A DNA stretch of 64,000 nucleotides from Diplonema japonicum (taxonomy: Eukaryota; Euglenozoa; Diplonemea; Diplonemida; Diplonemidae), in contig OZ025650.1 of NCBI GenBank assembly GCA_964019335.1, positions 447,001-511,000 of the forward strand, read 5' to 3'. Positions within the stretch are counted from its first letter, which is position 1; the number at the start of each line of letters is the position of its first letter. A program made the position numbers and the translations under genes. Positions 8,501 to 18,375 of the stretch are shown piece by piece. Under the pieces are notes generated by a model. It was not told where the DNA came from and ran no database searches. It saw only the letters and a program-made list of their open reading frames with translations.

Positions 8501-10410
8501 TCAGCGACGACCTTCCCATCAGAGTTGGTGCAGTCCATGGGCTTGGGCTTCTCGATGGGAACACACCTCGCCCCATTCACCTTGTCCTCAACACAGGTAG
8601 TGGTTGCAATGCAGATCATTGAAGCACAGGTAGGCATAGAAGGGTCGATGATGATTTGGGGCTTCTGGCAAACAGACTCAGAGACAAGGGTTTGAACACC
8701 GTCACGGGGTCTGCACACAAGGCCTTGGTCACACTTACCCTTCACGTCGCCGTTGTTCTCACACACCTCACCCTCCTTCAGGTACTGTGCGGGTTTTGTG
8801 GGAGGGCTAGCCATGGGGACACACTCATCCTTCGGAGGGTCCACAGTGTTGTCAGTCATGCAGGTGTAGCCAGGGCCACATCTCATGGTGGTGCACGCAA
8901 CAGGCTTGGGCTTCTCAAGGGGAACACACCTCGCTCCCTTCACCTTGTCCTCAACACAGGTAGTGGTTGCGATGCAGATCATTGAAGCACATGTCGCAGG
9001 CTTGGGATCAATGACGATGGTGTCCTTCTGGCAGATCGACTCAGAGACAAGGGTCTGGGCACCAGGACGGGGCTTGCACACAAGGCCTTGATCACACTTC
9101 CCTTTCACGTCACCGTTGTTCTCACACACCTCACCCTCCTTCAGGTACTCAGCAGACACGATTGGAACACACCTCGCCCCATTCACCTTATCCTCAACAC
9201 AGGTAGTGGTCGCAATGCAGATCATCGAAGCACAAGTAGGCTTGGAAGGGTCGATGATGATTTGGGGCTTCTGGCAAACAGACTCAGAGACAAGGGTTTG
9301 AACACCGTCACGGGGTCTGCACTCAAGGCCTTGGTCACACTTACCCTTCATGTCGCCGTTGTTCTCACACACCTCACCCTCCTTCAGGTACTGTGCGGGC
9401 TTTGTGGGAGGGCTAGCCATGGGGACACACTCATCCTTCGGAGGGTCCACAGTGTTGTCAGTCATGCAAGTGTAGCCAGGGCCGCATCTCATGGTGGTGC
9501 ACGCAACAGGCTTGGGCTTCTCAAGGGGAACACACCTCGCCCCCTTCACCTTGTCCTCAACACAGGTAGTGGTCGCAATGCAGATCATTGAAGCACAGGT
9601 CGCAGGCTTGGGATCAATGAAGATGGTGTCCTTCTGGCAAACAAACTCAGAGACAAGGGTCTGGGCACCAGGACGGGGCTTGCACACAAGGCCTTGGTCA
9701 CACTTCCCTTTCACGTCACCGTTGTTCTCACACACCTCACCCTCCTTCAGGTACTCAGCAGATACGATTGGAACACACCTCGCCCCATTCACCTTATCCT
9801 CAACACAGGTAGTGGTCGCAATGCAGATCATTGAAGCACAGGTAGGCTTGGAAGGGTCGATGATTTGAGGCTTCTGGCAAACAGACTCAGAGACAAGGGT
9901 TTGAACACCATCACGGGGCCTGCACACAAGGCCTTGGTCACACTTACCCTTCACGTCACCGTTGTTCTCACACACCTCACCCTCCTTCAGGTACTGTGCG
10001 GGTTTTGTGGGAGGGCTAGCCATGGGGACACACTCATCCTTCGGAGGGTCCACAGTGTTGTCAGTCATGCAGGCGTAGCCAGGGCCGCATCTCATGGTGG
10101 TGCACGCAACAGGCTTGGGCTTCGTAGGGAGAGGGTCCTGGCAACGGGATTCAGAGACAAGGGTCTGGACACCTTCAAGGGGCCTGCACACCATCCCCTT
10201 GGGGCACTGCCCAAGCCAATCCCCTTTGTGCTCGCAGATGTCGTTGGCTGCCAGCTGCTTGTCGGGCACGCATCTACCCATCGGCACCGCCCCACTGTAA
10301 TCATTCATGCAAACGGTCCCCGCCGCACACCGCATCGTCATGCAAGGCTCCACAACGCCACCTTCGCACAGCGCGGCACAGCAGAGCGCCACAAGCCCAA
10401 AAGCTTTCAT
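5536..10410 (-). CDS. Cysteine-rich tandem-repeat type I membrane protein, 1624 aa
   Basis: Not a family I can name. The N-terminus MKAFGLVALCCAALCEG looks like a signal peptide. Residues of about 20-1230 are cassettes of three Cys-rich types: CTTMRCGPGYxCMTDN, YLKEGEVCENNGDxKGKCDQG and CASMICIATTTCVEDK. Three VWC/pacifastin-like modules (YMNDCNTCTCMNGRLGC and relatives, the last diverged) are inserted among them. Then come modules with paired cysteines (KEWCCENENKC), a Glu/Lys-rich coiled segment, a Thr/Ser-rich stalk and one membrane helix (WLYALLAGVGALCMGSALAL) with a tail of about 45 residues. The topology suggests a surface adhesin or receptor with a long disulfide-bonded ectodomain; function is inferred from architecture only. 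No intron is needed. Neighbours are the snoRNA array downstream and the helicase block upstream. Confidence 0.85.
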   Translation of the reverse strand: MKAFGLVALCCAALCEGGVVEPCMTMRCAAGTVCMNDYSGAVPMGRCVPDKQLAANDICEHKGDWLGQCPKGMVCRPLEGVQTLVSESRCQDPLPTKPKPVACTTMRCGPGYACMTDNTVDPPKDECVPMASPPTKPAQYLKEGEVCENNGDVKGKCDQGLVCRPRDGVQTLVSESVCQKPQIIDPSKPTCASMICIATTTCVEDKVNGARCVPIVSAEYLKEGEVCENNGDVKGKCDQGLVCKPRPGAQTLVSEFVCQKDTIFIDPKPATCASMICIATTTCVEDKVKGARCVPLEKPKPVACTTMRCGPGYTCMTDNTVDPPKDECVPMASPPTKPAQYLKEGEVCENNGDMKGKCDQGLECRPRDGVQTLVSESVCQKPQIIIDPSKPTCASMICIATTTCVEDKVNGARCVPIVSAEYLKEGEVCENNGDVKGKCDQGLVCKPRPGAQTLVSESICQKDTIVIDPKPATCASMICIATTTCVEDKVKGARCVPLEKPKPVACTTMRCGPGYTCMTDNTVDPPKDECVPMASPPTKPAQYLKEGEVCENNGDVKGKCDQGLVCRPRDGVQTLVSESVCQKPQIIIDPSMPTCASMICIATTTCVEDKVNGARCVPIEKPKPMDCTNSDGKVVAEGSSYMNDCNTCTCMNGRLGCTKMACEKPKYLKEGEVCENNGDMKGKCDQGLECKPRDGVQTLVSESVCQKPQIIIDPSRPTCASMICIATTTCVEDKVNGARCVPLEKPKPVACTTMRCGPGYTCMTDNTVDPPKDECVPMASPPTKPAQYLKEGEVCENNGDMKGKCDQGLVCRPRDGAQTLVSESVCQKPQIIIDPSMPTCASMICIATTTCVEDKVKGARCVPLEKPKPVACTTMRCGPGYTCMTDNTVDPPKDECVPMASPPTKPAQYLKEGEVCENNGDMKGKCDQGLECRPRDGIQTLVSESVCQKPQIIIDPSKPTCASMICIATTTCVEDKVNGARCVPIVSAEYLKEGEVCENNGDVKGKCDQGLVCRPRDGVQTLVSESVCQKPQIIIDPTCASVICIATMTCVEDKVKGARCVPLEKPKPLDCTNSDGKVVAEGSSYMNDCNECTCMNGRLGCTEKVCEKPEYLKEGEVCENNGDLKVKCDQGLVCRPRDGVQTLVSESVCQKPQIIIDPPVPTCASVVCIATMTCVEDKVKGARCVAVNVPSLPVERECVEGAKVLKSGETAMRDCNMCLCVDGKMRCEEQECKPLDCRWNMETVAPWTREQKTRCCGEQKVRCPSPAVVDAEKELAKVVAECKKGQRSDEECCAVGVRCLATKFDCDDKTEAPGKKEWCCENENKCEVNCMAGSLLDVKQKAGCCSMKYLWCPAEEETVVMKKQKEEEEEEEEEEKKEGKKSLRLKLKGTTSELMENPKAFLKKFRMSLLRGSEELAKNPSRLVVTAVGSLMVGYTVPEGAQREKWAFKVRASWNAELAVEEKALLEQYKTRTGKALGASAVQTASTAAAGDEGVFGEFFVDEKAAKELEESTEQAANGEGAMRDNTGGYSLVVEPVGVVEAGGKKTTTTTTTDDSSNSGSSSKTWLYALLAGVGALCMGSALALTVYSRKRSTAATADELYNALKEEEVVVHKQAADVELGTI
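6855..10130 (-). repeat. In-frame tandem repeats coding the Cys-rich cassettes
   Basis: About a dozen cassette repeats of roughly 100-400 bp, with long stretches nearly identical at the DNA level (for example 7300-7700, 9180-9380 and 9770-9960). The low synonymous divergence suggests recent unequal exchange or gene conversion inside the coding region. Assembly collapse or expansion here is possible. Confidence 0.85.
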
Positions 10411-10449
10411 TTCTGTCGACTTAGTCTTTTAGGGGTTGTTAAATTGAAT

Positions 10450-12602
10450 ATAAACCTGTATTGGGAAATGGTGAACGCTTGATACAAATAATAGAAAAAG
10501 AACTCTGCATTGAGTACAGGAGTGAGCAGCGAGTGAGGACTCAGCTCGTGGCGAGCCCATCGAACCAACTGCGTGCTGTGCTGTTCTCTAAAAAGAAGTG
10601 TGTAAAGGGGTGCTCCCGGGAAAAAAAGAGTGAAGGACAAGAATAACAACTTCCCAAGCAGGTTCTGACCAGCCACAGGAAGCTGTAAGAAAAGAAGAAA
10701 AGCGATAAAATTTCAATGTGCTGGAGGAGATAAAGAAAAGGAAGAAACATTATTGAGTTAAAAGGGGGTCTTTGTGAGACGCCCCTGTTTGAGGAACAAG
10801 GAAACAGAAGGGGAGCAGCCGTGTGGCGAAGAAAGTCTTGCGCCGGCGCTTTGCTTCTTATTTCTAACTGTTAGACAGCAACAAGCTAGCATGGAGGTGT
10901 GCTGTCTGTTTTTTTTTTTTTTTTTTTTTTCCAGGAGAAATCATTTTAAATTCGATAAAATTTCAGTGTGCAGGGAGTGCTCACTGTGTTTAAAAATAAG
11001 GATAGGGAAAGAACAAAAAAAAAAAGGGAGTAAATAAAGAAAAGAAGATATCGAGCTAGAATGGGTTCAAAAAAAGGTTTTTCTTTTTCCTTTCTTTCTT
11101 TCTTTCTTTTTTTTTTTTTTTTTTTTTCAAACAAGGTGCTCTGCAAAGTCAAGGGGAAGCTCTTGGATAGGAGCCTTGTAGTGGTCGCGGATTGTGCGGA
11201 AGGTAGGGGTGGCTTGGGGGGAGACGAAGTTGATGGCGACGCCCTTCCTCCCGTACCTCCCACAGCGACCGATCCTGTGGAGGTAGGGCTCGGGGCGGGA
11301 GGGGAGGTCGTAGTTGACGACGATGCTGACCTGTTGGACGTCGATCCCCCTGGTGAGGAGGTCCGTCGAGATGAGGACGCGCGCGGAGCCGGTGCGGAAG
11401 GCCTTCAGAGCCAGCTCCCGCCCCTCCCGCCCCAGCTCCGCGTGGATGCACGACACCGTGAAGTCCTGCTCGTTCATCTTCCGAGCCACCTCCTCCACCC
11501 GGTTCCGGCTCCTGCAGAAGATGATGCTCTGTGCGATGGCCACAGAGCTGTACAGGTCCATCAGCGTCTCCAGCTTGTAGTTTTCCTCCACCGCCACGTA
11601 GAACTGCGCGATCCCGTCCAAGGCGAGCCCCGACGGACCCCTCGCCACCAGGACCTCCGTCGGAGACCGCAGGAACTGCCGCCCCAACGCCACCACCTCC
11701 GAAGGGAGCGTCGCCGAGAACAGCCCCACCTGCACCTCCCGAGGGACGAAGGCGAAGACCTCCCGAACCTGCTCCTCGAACCCTTGCGACAGCATCTCGT
11801 CCGCCTCGTCCAAGATCAGCACCTTCACCTGCGTCCCGACCAGCGCCCTCCGCCGGAACAAGTCCAAGACCCTCCCGGGCGTCCCCACAGCGATCAACGG
11901 TGTCCCCGCCTTCAGACCCTCCACGTCCGCAGCCACCCGCGTCCCCCCAACGAACACCCCGACAAACTCCCCCCCTGCGAGGTACCGTCCAAGAGCAGCC
12001 ACCACATCCGCAGTCTGCTGCGCCAGCTCCCGAGTCGGCTCCAAAACCAACCCCTGCAGAGACCCCTCCCCGAAGTCCATCCGCCCCAGCACCCCGATCC
12101 CGAACGCCGCCGTCTTCCCCGTCCCAGACTGCGCCTGCGCCAACACGTCCCCGCCCCTCAACACCGGCACCACCGCCCGCTTCTGGATCGGAGAAGGCCT
12201 CTCGAACCCGTTCCCATAGATCCCCCGCAACAGGTTCGCAGACACCGGCATCTCGTCAAACTCTTCCCACACGGTCCTCTCCTCCTCCCCTTCCTCCCTC
12301 CCTCTAATCTTCACCGTGAACTCCTCTCCCTTTTTGCAGCTCTGTTGTTCGCAGGTGTTGTCGGTGTTCGTGACTGGCATCTTTTTTTTTTTTTGAAAAG
12401 GGTTCTTCCTTCTCTTTCTTTTCTTGTGTGTGTGTGTTTCTGTCTGTGGAAATGAATGTTTTGGCCTCTTTCGTTGTGTTACTTGGTAAGACTGTGTTCA
12501 CCAATGAATCAGCTTGGAACCCGAAATACAAAGATTATAACTCACGAAAGTATTCATGTGAAACACGGAACATTGTACTTTCTCATCATCTCTTTGAGGG
12601 GT

Positions 12603-12648
<46 letters not shown>

Positions 12649-14430
12649 ACCACAAGTTGTCTCCCTTTTGGAATCTTGGAACAGGGAGTATACTGTTGGC
12701 AGCATGGGTGACCCCGCCACAGAGCTGTTTGTTCCCTCTTGTGTTGCAGGTGGAAAAAGCCTTCAAAAGGAAAAAAGCAACGAAAGAAGCCCATCGTAAA
12801 AAAGTGTTCAGCGGTGTCCTAAGGGTAATTAAGTTGCCATTTCTCGGGCATCGCACCTTGTGCTCCGACTGGGGCGGCATCATAGTGATTGTCATCATTT
12901 AAGTTCAGCAGCAAATGTCAATGAAGTTTGGATCCTTCTCCTTCCCCACCCTTTACCCAGTACTCAACAAGCACTTCAATCTCGCAGAAGCATAATTCAC
13001 TTCGCAAGTATTTAACGAGAAATGGAAGCGACTCAACTGTCCGCTTACGTATAGAGCAGGAACACCCTCCCTTCCGCACTTGGGAAAACACAGGTTTGTG
13101 TGGTCAGGTAAAACCCGAAAGTCAACTTCACACAGCAAAAAAAATAATGCATCAGGTCTTGAAACACATTGTGGAAAGTAATGTCATCACTTCAACTCCT
13201 TCTCATTCATGTTAAATGTTTCCCTCATGCAAACCTCTCGAACAAGAAATGATGAGCTTGAGGTAGGTAGCGAGGCGCAGTCACAGCTCGAGGCATTGTC
13301 CTGAAGACTTTCTTCCTGTGTGTCTTGCAGACACAAAGTAAAAGGAAGGTTGTGTCTTGCCATGAAGTTGCCCTTGCAGTGCGAGAAGGGGCGTCCTGCA
13401 GGTTTGATCGTCATGGCGGAAAGTGAATGGAAGTGTACGAAACAAACGGAACGGGGCAACTAGGGCCACAGCTCTTGCCCGAGTCATTGACCTGCAGTGG
13501 CGATGTCGAAGACTGCGCCCAGAGGCTGGTTACCAAGGGCGGGTAAGAAACAATAACTTCTGCGTCTTCCTGGTTGCTCAGAAGTTGTGAAAGCTTTATC
13601 AAGAGTGTTGTATTCAGCCGGAGGCCTCGTGGCCCCGTCGTATAGTACCGATCCTGTTTCTCATCATCGCAGGTGGCAGGGGGGGAGAGGGAAAGAAAGC
13701 TGGATCCATTTCCGGGGGATGAGGAAAAACTATGAACAACAACAACAAACAAGAGTCAGCCTCCTCGACCTATTCTTTGGGTGCTCATCTCCCAGGGGTT
13801 TCCTGGAATGCACAGAGATTCCTTGTGTAAAAACAAAAATCATCATTTGTTTGCTCTCCTGCTGTAGTTCGTGTAGTTTGTTCTTCTTTTCTTTTTTTCT
13901 TCCCTCTCCTCTTCCTTTTCAACTATTTATGTAGGACCACACCAAGGCACACAAAAGACACATGGAAGGAAGTGAAGGTGTGCTGGTTAAATGTGGTTCT
14001 GAGCTTTGCTGTTGCGTGCGTTGAAAAGGGAGGGCGGGATCTTTTGCTTCTCCCCAACAGAGTGTGCGGAGACCCATCCCTCCCAAACCTGTCGCCACGC
14101 GTCCGGGAGTGCTGCTGCTGGTGGTAGCGGTGGCGCTTCGGAAGCAAAGTGGTCAACTCATCTTGGAACAGGGAGTATACTGTTGGCAGCATGGGTGACC
14201 CCGCCACAGAGCTGTTTGTTCCCTCGCTCTTCTTTTTCTTTTTCTTTCTCTTCTCTCACCATTGATCAGAAGTCAGGTAGGGTGTTCTTGGAATCGTTGC
14301 TCAACAAGTGATTGTTTGAAGATCTTCAGATTGGCTAGGGCGGTAGAATTCCAGGTTGTCATCACTTCAACAGGAGGTAGTCTCTTTTGATGGCAAAAAT
14401 GAAAATAAAAAAAATCAGCTAGGGGCGAAA
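10450..14430. repeat. Segmental duplication block H (helicase plus snoRNA array), copy 1
   Basis: Nearly identical to 41820-45788, including the 3' flank, helicase, leader and array. Visible differences are homopolymer lengths (the poly-T near 12605) and divergence after module L. Flanking genes differ: here the Cys-rich protein and MSH3. Confidence 0.9.
11127..12380 (-). CDS. DEAD-box RNA helicase, eIF4A/FAL1-like, copy 1
   Basis: ATP-dependent RNA helicase of 417 aa, close to the 390-410 of the eIF4A family. Motifs in order: Q motif (FERPSPIQ), motif I AQSGTGKT, Ia PTRELA, TPGR, DEAD, SAT, RGID and HRIGRCGR. The extra N-terminus of about 40 residues is Glu/Lys-rich. Members act in translation initiation (eIF4A) or in the exon junction complex and rRNA processing (eIF4AIII, Fal1); the sequence alone does not tell me which. 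The start is the first ATG after a T-rich tract, and the snoRNA array begins about 120 bp upstream, so the RNAs and this mRNA probably share one precursor. The second copy at 42488-43741 appears identical. Confidence 0.92.
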   Translation of the reverse strand: MPVTNTDNTCEQQSCKKGEEFTVKIRGREEGEEERTVWEEFDEMPVSANLLRGIYGNGFERPSPIQKRAVVPVLRGGDVLAQAQSGTGKTAAFGIGVLGRMDFGEGSLQGLVLEPTRELAQQTADVVAALGRYLAGGEFVGVFVGGTRVAADVEGLKAGTPLIAVGTPGRVLDLFRRRALVGTQVKVLILDEADEMLSQGFEEQVREVFAFVPREVQVGLFSATLPSEVVALGRQFLRSPTEVLVARGPSGLALDGIAQFYVAVEENYKLETLMDLYSSVAIAQSIIFCRSRNRVEEVARKMNEQDFTVSCIHAELGREGRELALKAFRTGSARVLISTDLLTRGIDVQQVSIVVNYDLPSRPEPYLHRIGRCGRYGRKGVAINFVSPQATPTFRTIRDHYKAPIQELPLDFAEHLV

Positions 14431-14618
14431 GAATAAAGTCACATTGTCTAGTAATTCAACAGAAAGCATTTGTTAACGTTGTTTATCATCACAAAAAACG
14501 ACAAGAAAGGAATAAAAAGCTCTTCAAATGAATCAGCTTGGAACCCGAAATACAAAGATTATAACTCACGAAAGTATTCATGTGAAACACGGAACATTGT
14601 ACTTTCTCATCATCTCGC
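12503..14618 (-). ncRNA. snoRNA array II (14 candidate RNAs)
   Basis: Modules as defined for array I: C 12503-12596, D 12672-12736, B 12806-12900, F 13102-13192, A 13233-13301, G 13352-13417, H 13470-13540, I 13568-13670, J 13746-13853, K 13927-13999, D 14159-14223, L 14264-14367, O 14411-14495, C 14527-14618. F to D keep the exact spacing of array I (offset 10461). Module O (C box GTGATGA 14492-14486, D box CTGA 14418-14415) has the guide TCTTTCGCCCCTA, complementary to LSU UAGGGGCGAAAGA over 13 nt. The array lies between the helicase start and the MSH3 3' end, in the coding orientation. Confidence 0.68.
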
Positions 14619-14735
14619 ATATGGTAACCAAAGGTGCAAACCACAATATCGCAGTAGGTGAATAACGGGGGGGGGGGGGGGAAGAAATACATTCATCAAC
14701 AAGCGATGGGGTGGGTAAAAAAAAGGGAAAGAAAT

Positions 14736-17667
14736 CTAGCAGACCATTTTTGTAGTATCGATGTAAGCAATGGACTCCTTAAAGGCCGCAAAGGCGTCAG
14801 GAGTAGCTCCCAATGAGATAAGGGTTCGAAGGTGCTCTACGATGGAGACAAGGGAAAGAACGGAGTTCAGAGATACCTGTGTTTGTTAAAATTGAAAATG
14901 GTCGATGGCGTACCTTGGCCTCGCTTCTCGCCTCGTCGTTACGCGTTTTAAGGTAAGCAGCCCTGTCAGTGGCTACAGAGATAATGGATGACGGGATGCC
15001 GGCAAGCCTAGCTACATTCATCCCAAAGGAGCTCGGGGACACACCAGCAACAAGCTTGTACAGGAATGACACGTTCTGAGGGTCGGCTGCGTCTGTCGAG
15101 TGTGTGAAGGACATATGGCACGTCTTAATCTTTGTTCTGAAGACTGCAGCTAGCTCCAGCAACTCTGGGTAGTGTGTCACGAACAACGTGAAGCACCCCA
15201 CCTTTGTGATCAACCACTCGAGCAACGAGTTCGCCAGCGCAATGCCATCGAACGTGGACGTCCCCCTCCCTAGCTCATCAAGCACCAGCAGCGACTTCGC
15301 CGTTGCTGCCTGCAAGATATCCGCAGTTTCAGATATCTCTACCAAGAACGAGCTTTGCCCATCCAGCAGCGAATCGTGTGAACCAAGCCTTACGTATATC
15401 CCATCAAACACACTCAGCTTAGCACTCGTCGCAGGGACAAACGACCCCACCTGCGCAAGCAGCACTGTGACAGCAACCTGCCTTAAATAGCTACTTTTCC
15501 CACCCATGTTGGGTCCAGTTACAATCATCACTTGCTCGGTTTTTCCTGCGTTCAAAAGAACGTCGTTAGCAACATAGGACTTATCTTGCTCTTTTAGCAG
15601 CCTGTCGATGACTGGGTGGCGCCCATCCACCACCTCCAAGCACTGCCCGCTTTCTAGCATCTCAGGCCTGCACCAACCCTCTTCCTTGGCAAGGGTCGCA
15701 AGCGAGTACAGCGCATCGAGCACTGAGATACTGTCAATGAAGCTTTGGAAGGGGCGTACGTGTTTCTTCGTGAACTCCTTCTGGCACCCTGCGAAGACTG
15801 TCATGGACAGCTTTGCCATGGTGTCCTTTGCGACCTGTATCTTGTGAATGCACTCCTTGATGACGGGTGTGTGGTATCGAGTGCTCTTGGCCACCTTCGA
15901 CTCTACCTTCCACGTCTTAGGAACCAACTTGACAGCTGCCTGAGGCACATCAATGAGGAACTCTACTCCACTGACGGTTTTGTATGCCAGGCTAGGCTGC
16001 CTTAGGATGTCGCGGACTTCAAACAAGTGGTGCTCCAGAAGGCTGTGTTGCTCGTTGATGCTAGTTGTGAGGTTCTTGAGCCCTTCGTGGGATATGTTCT
16101 CAGTTATGAAGAGCTCTTGTGTGTTGTTGTCAGCTGCTGCCTTCTGGTTGATGGAAGCCAGTGCAGAATTAGCGATCTTCTCGACTTCTTCGTAGTTCTT
16201 GTCATCAAGGAGCGTCTGCAGCAGAGGCGAAAGGTTCTTCACGTAGGAGTTAACATTGAGAGTTGTGTGCATCTTCACCACCTGCAGGACTGTCTTGAGG
16301 AAGGTGCAGTACTCTTTCGGCCGCGCTTTACCATAAGTCATCTTGGTGAGGATCTTTTCAATGTCCGGCAGATTGGACAGGGCTTTATTCTTATACTCAT
16401 TTAGTTCCACGTTCATCGCGCCACGTGCCATGTCATGCACTGCGCTGTGCCTCCCTTCGATGGCAGCCTTGTCCATCAGGGGCCTGCTCAGCCACCGCCT
16501 CAACCGCCTTGCTCCAAATCCTGTCTTGCAGTGGTTCATCACCCAATTTAGTGACCCCCGCACACGGCTCGAGACTGTCCTCTTTGCCTGGTCCCCCATC
16601 ACTGTGAAGACTTCTAAGTTGCGTAATGTAGTGCTTGGCAGGGACATGCACCCTGCGCCAGTGAACCTGCTGAACGACGAGCCGCTTTCGGCGCATCTTG
16701 TAAAAAGGAATTCTTGCAAATCGAACAATTTTAAGTAGGAAACAAGTATACCGAGGCAGCCTTGCACAGCAGGTGAGAGCGCCTGCACTTCCTTGAGGAG
16801 GTCAGGGTACTTACTGTAGAAAGACTCAACGTAAGCAGTTTGACACTCAGGAGCCCAATCCTTGGTGGGGATGAGTTGGTAGCGGACACTGCCAGGCTTT
16901 GTGGGTGATGGGTCGGACGTGACACCGTGGTTGAGGCCGAGGGTCTCAACGCAGTGCAGGGAGGGGGGCGTGAGGGATGAGGCGAGGACCTCAACAGGGT
17001 CGAAGTGGAGGAGGCGCGACATGAGCTCACGGCGGAGGGGACCGTCTTTGAAGGAGTCCCATGTGAGGACTCCTCCTGTTGTGAGGGATATACAGAGCAC
17101 AGTAATGGCAACCTGCTCGTTGCTGGAGCGCTGCTTCGGTGGGATGAGCGTCTCGGTGATGAGGAGGAGGTTGTTCGCGTCAGACTCTTGGTAACCATCG
17201 TCAGCGGCCTCTGCGTCGTTAGCGAGGATCATGGTGGCCTTTGTGTAGAGGCCTGTGATGGTGCGCTCAAAGAGCTTTCCCGAAGCAGTCCCAGCGTCGG
17301 TACGGAGTGCGTTTGTCTCTGCCTGTGCTAGGTGCGCAACACGGTACCCGTTGTTGATCAGGCGACGCGTGTTCACCTCAAGCCGCTGCACAGGGAAGCT
17401 GCAGGAGCAGTACGTTCCCCCTGCCTTTTCATTGGGATTGATATAAAACCCAAGAATCTCACCCGCAATTTGAGCATCCCTCCCAAAAAACTTGTATTTA
17501 TAACCACACTCCACCGCCACCAATGTGTCCGGGTACAGCACCTTCTGTTCCATAAATTGTATTTCAAGCGCCGTCCTCGGAGGCTCCCAGCCTTCTAGGC
17601 AACTGTTCTTTTTGCACGCTTTCTTGTTCGCTCCTTGAGCGGTGTCCTCCCTGCTTCTCTTTTTCAT
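14736..17667 (-). CDS. MSH3: DNA mismatch repair protein MSH3 (two exons)
   Basis: MutS homologue that pairs with MSH2 (MutS-beta) to recognise insertion/deletion loops in the nucleus. Exon 1 is 17667-14914, a 37-bp GT-AG intron is 14913-14877 (phase 0), exon 2 is 14876-14736; 964 aa. The N-terminal mismatch-binding domain reads ALEIQFMEQKVLYPD and VECGYKYKFFGRDA, wording typical of MSH3 rather than MSH2 or MSH6. The C-terminal ATPase has Walker A TGPNMGGKSSYLRQ, Walker B LLVLDELGRGTST and FVTHY. I start at 17667 (MKKRSREDT) because the frame upstream of it is hydrophobic and low-complexity. Without the intron the frame ends in an unrelated tail; with it the end (SLNSVLSLVSIVEHLRTL) is a plausible helix. 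Confidence 0.92.
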
Positions 17668-18375
17668 AGTAGTTCTTTCTTCCTTTGAGGGTATTGGAGA
17701 CAAAAAAAAAAGAGGGGGACTTGCATTGATGACATGGATATTTGGCTGCACTGAAGAAAAAAGGGGATGGGGAGAAACCGGGGTGGGGGGGAAAAAAGCG
17801 GAGAAAAAAATAAACAAACCCACACAAATATATGCTCTTCCCTCGGTGAAGAAAAAAAAAAATAAAATAATAAATACACCCAATGCGTGTGTTTTGATGT
17901 ACTGCAGCCACACCTGTGCCGGAAGGGCTGTAGGGAGCAGAAGGGGTGCCTCACTAAACAAAACAAAAGCGAAAAATCAGAGGGCGAAAAGTAGTACGTG
18001 TGTTGTGTGAAGGTGACCCGAGGGATGGGGAGATAAGAAAACCCAGAAAGATGAAGAAGCCGATAGAAACAAAAAAATGTAAAAGTAGAGGTTACTGGAG
18101 GAAGAAACAACAAACAAAACAGGGACAGAGAGGGCAGAGTGGAGAATAATAATAAAAAAAAAAAAGAAGAAGAAAAAAACCCAGAAATAATAAATAAAAA
18201 AATGCTACACTAAATACTCGCCCTCCCACCCTCCCACCCTTCCCTTTTCATTCACCTCCTCCCTCCTGTCTCCCCTCTTTCTAATGGATGATTCACGTGA
18301 GCACATTATTCCAGTAAAGTGGCTATTTCCCTCTCTTTTCTCTCTTTTTTTTTTTTTTTAAACTGTCGTGTTCTC
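17668..18375. other. MSH3-LETM1 intergenic region
   Basis: Runs of A, T and short C/T repeats with no supported gene on either strand. The reading frame that extends MSH3 upstream here is composition-driven. Confidence 0.6.

Noticed and set aside
5566-10482. Many plus-strand frames opposite the Cys-rich protein
   Set aside because: Repetitive shadows of the coding repeats.
11061-12455. Plus-strand frame of 464 codons over the helicase
   Set aside because: Antisense to all DEAD-box motifs and made of Arg/Pro/His strings.
1953-14618. CRISPR-like or tandem satellite interpretation of the arrays
   Set aside because: Modules differ from each other, are not regularly spaced, and carry box motifs and rRNA guides.
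14797-17961. MSH3 read as one 1054-codon frame
   Set aside because: The first 98 codons are low-complexity hydrophobic sequence and the last 38 follow an unspliced intron.
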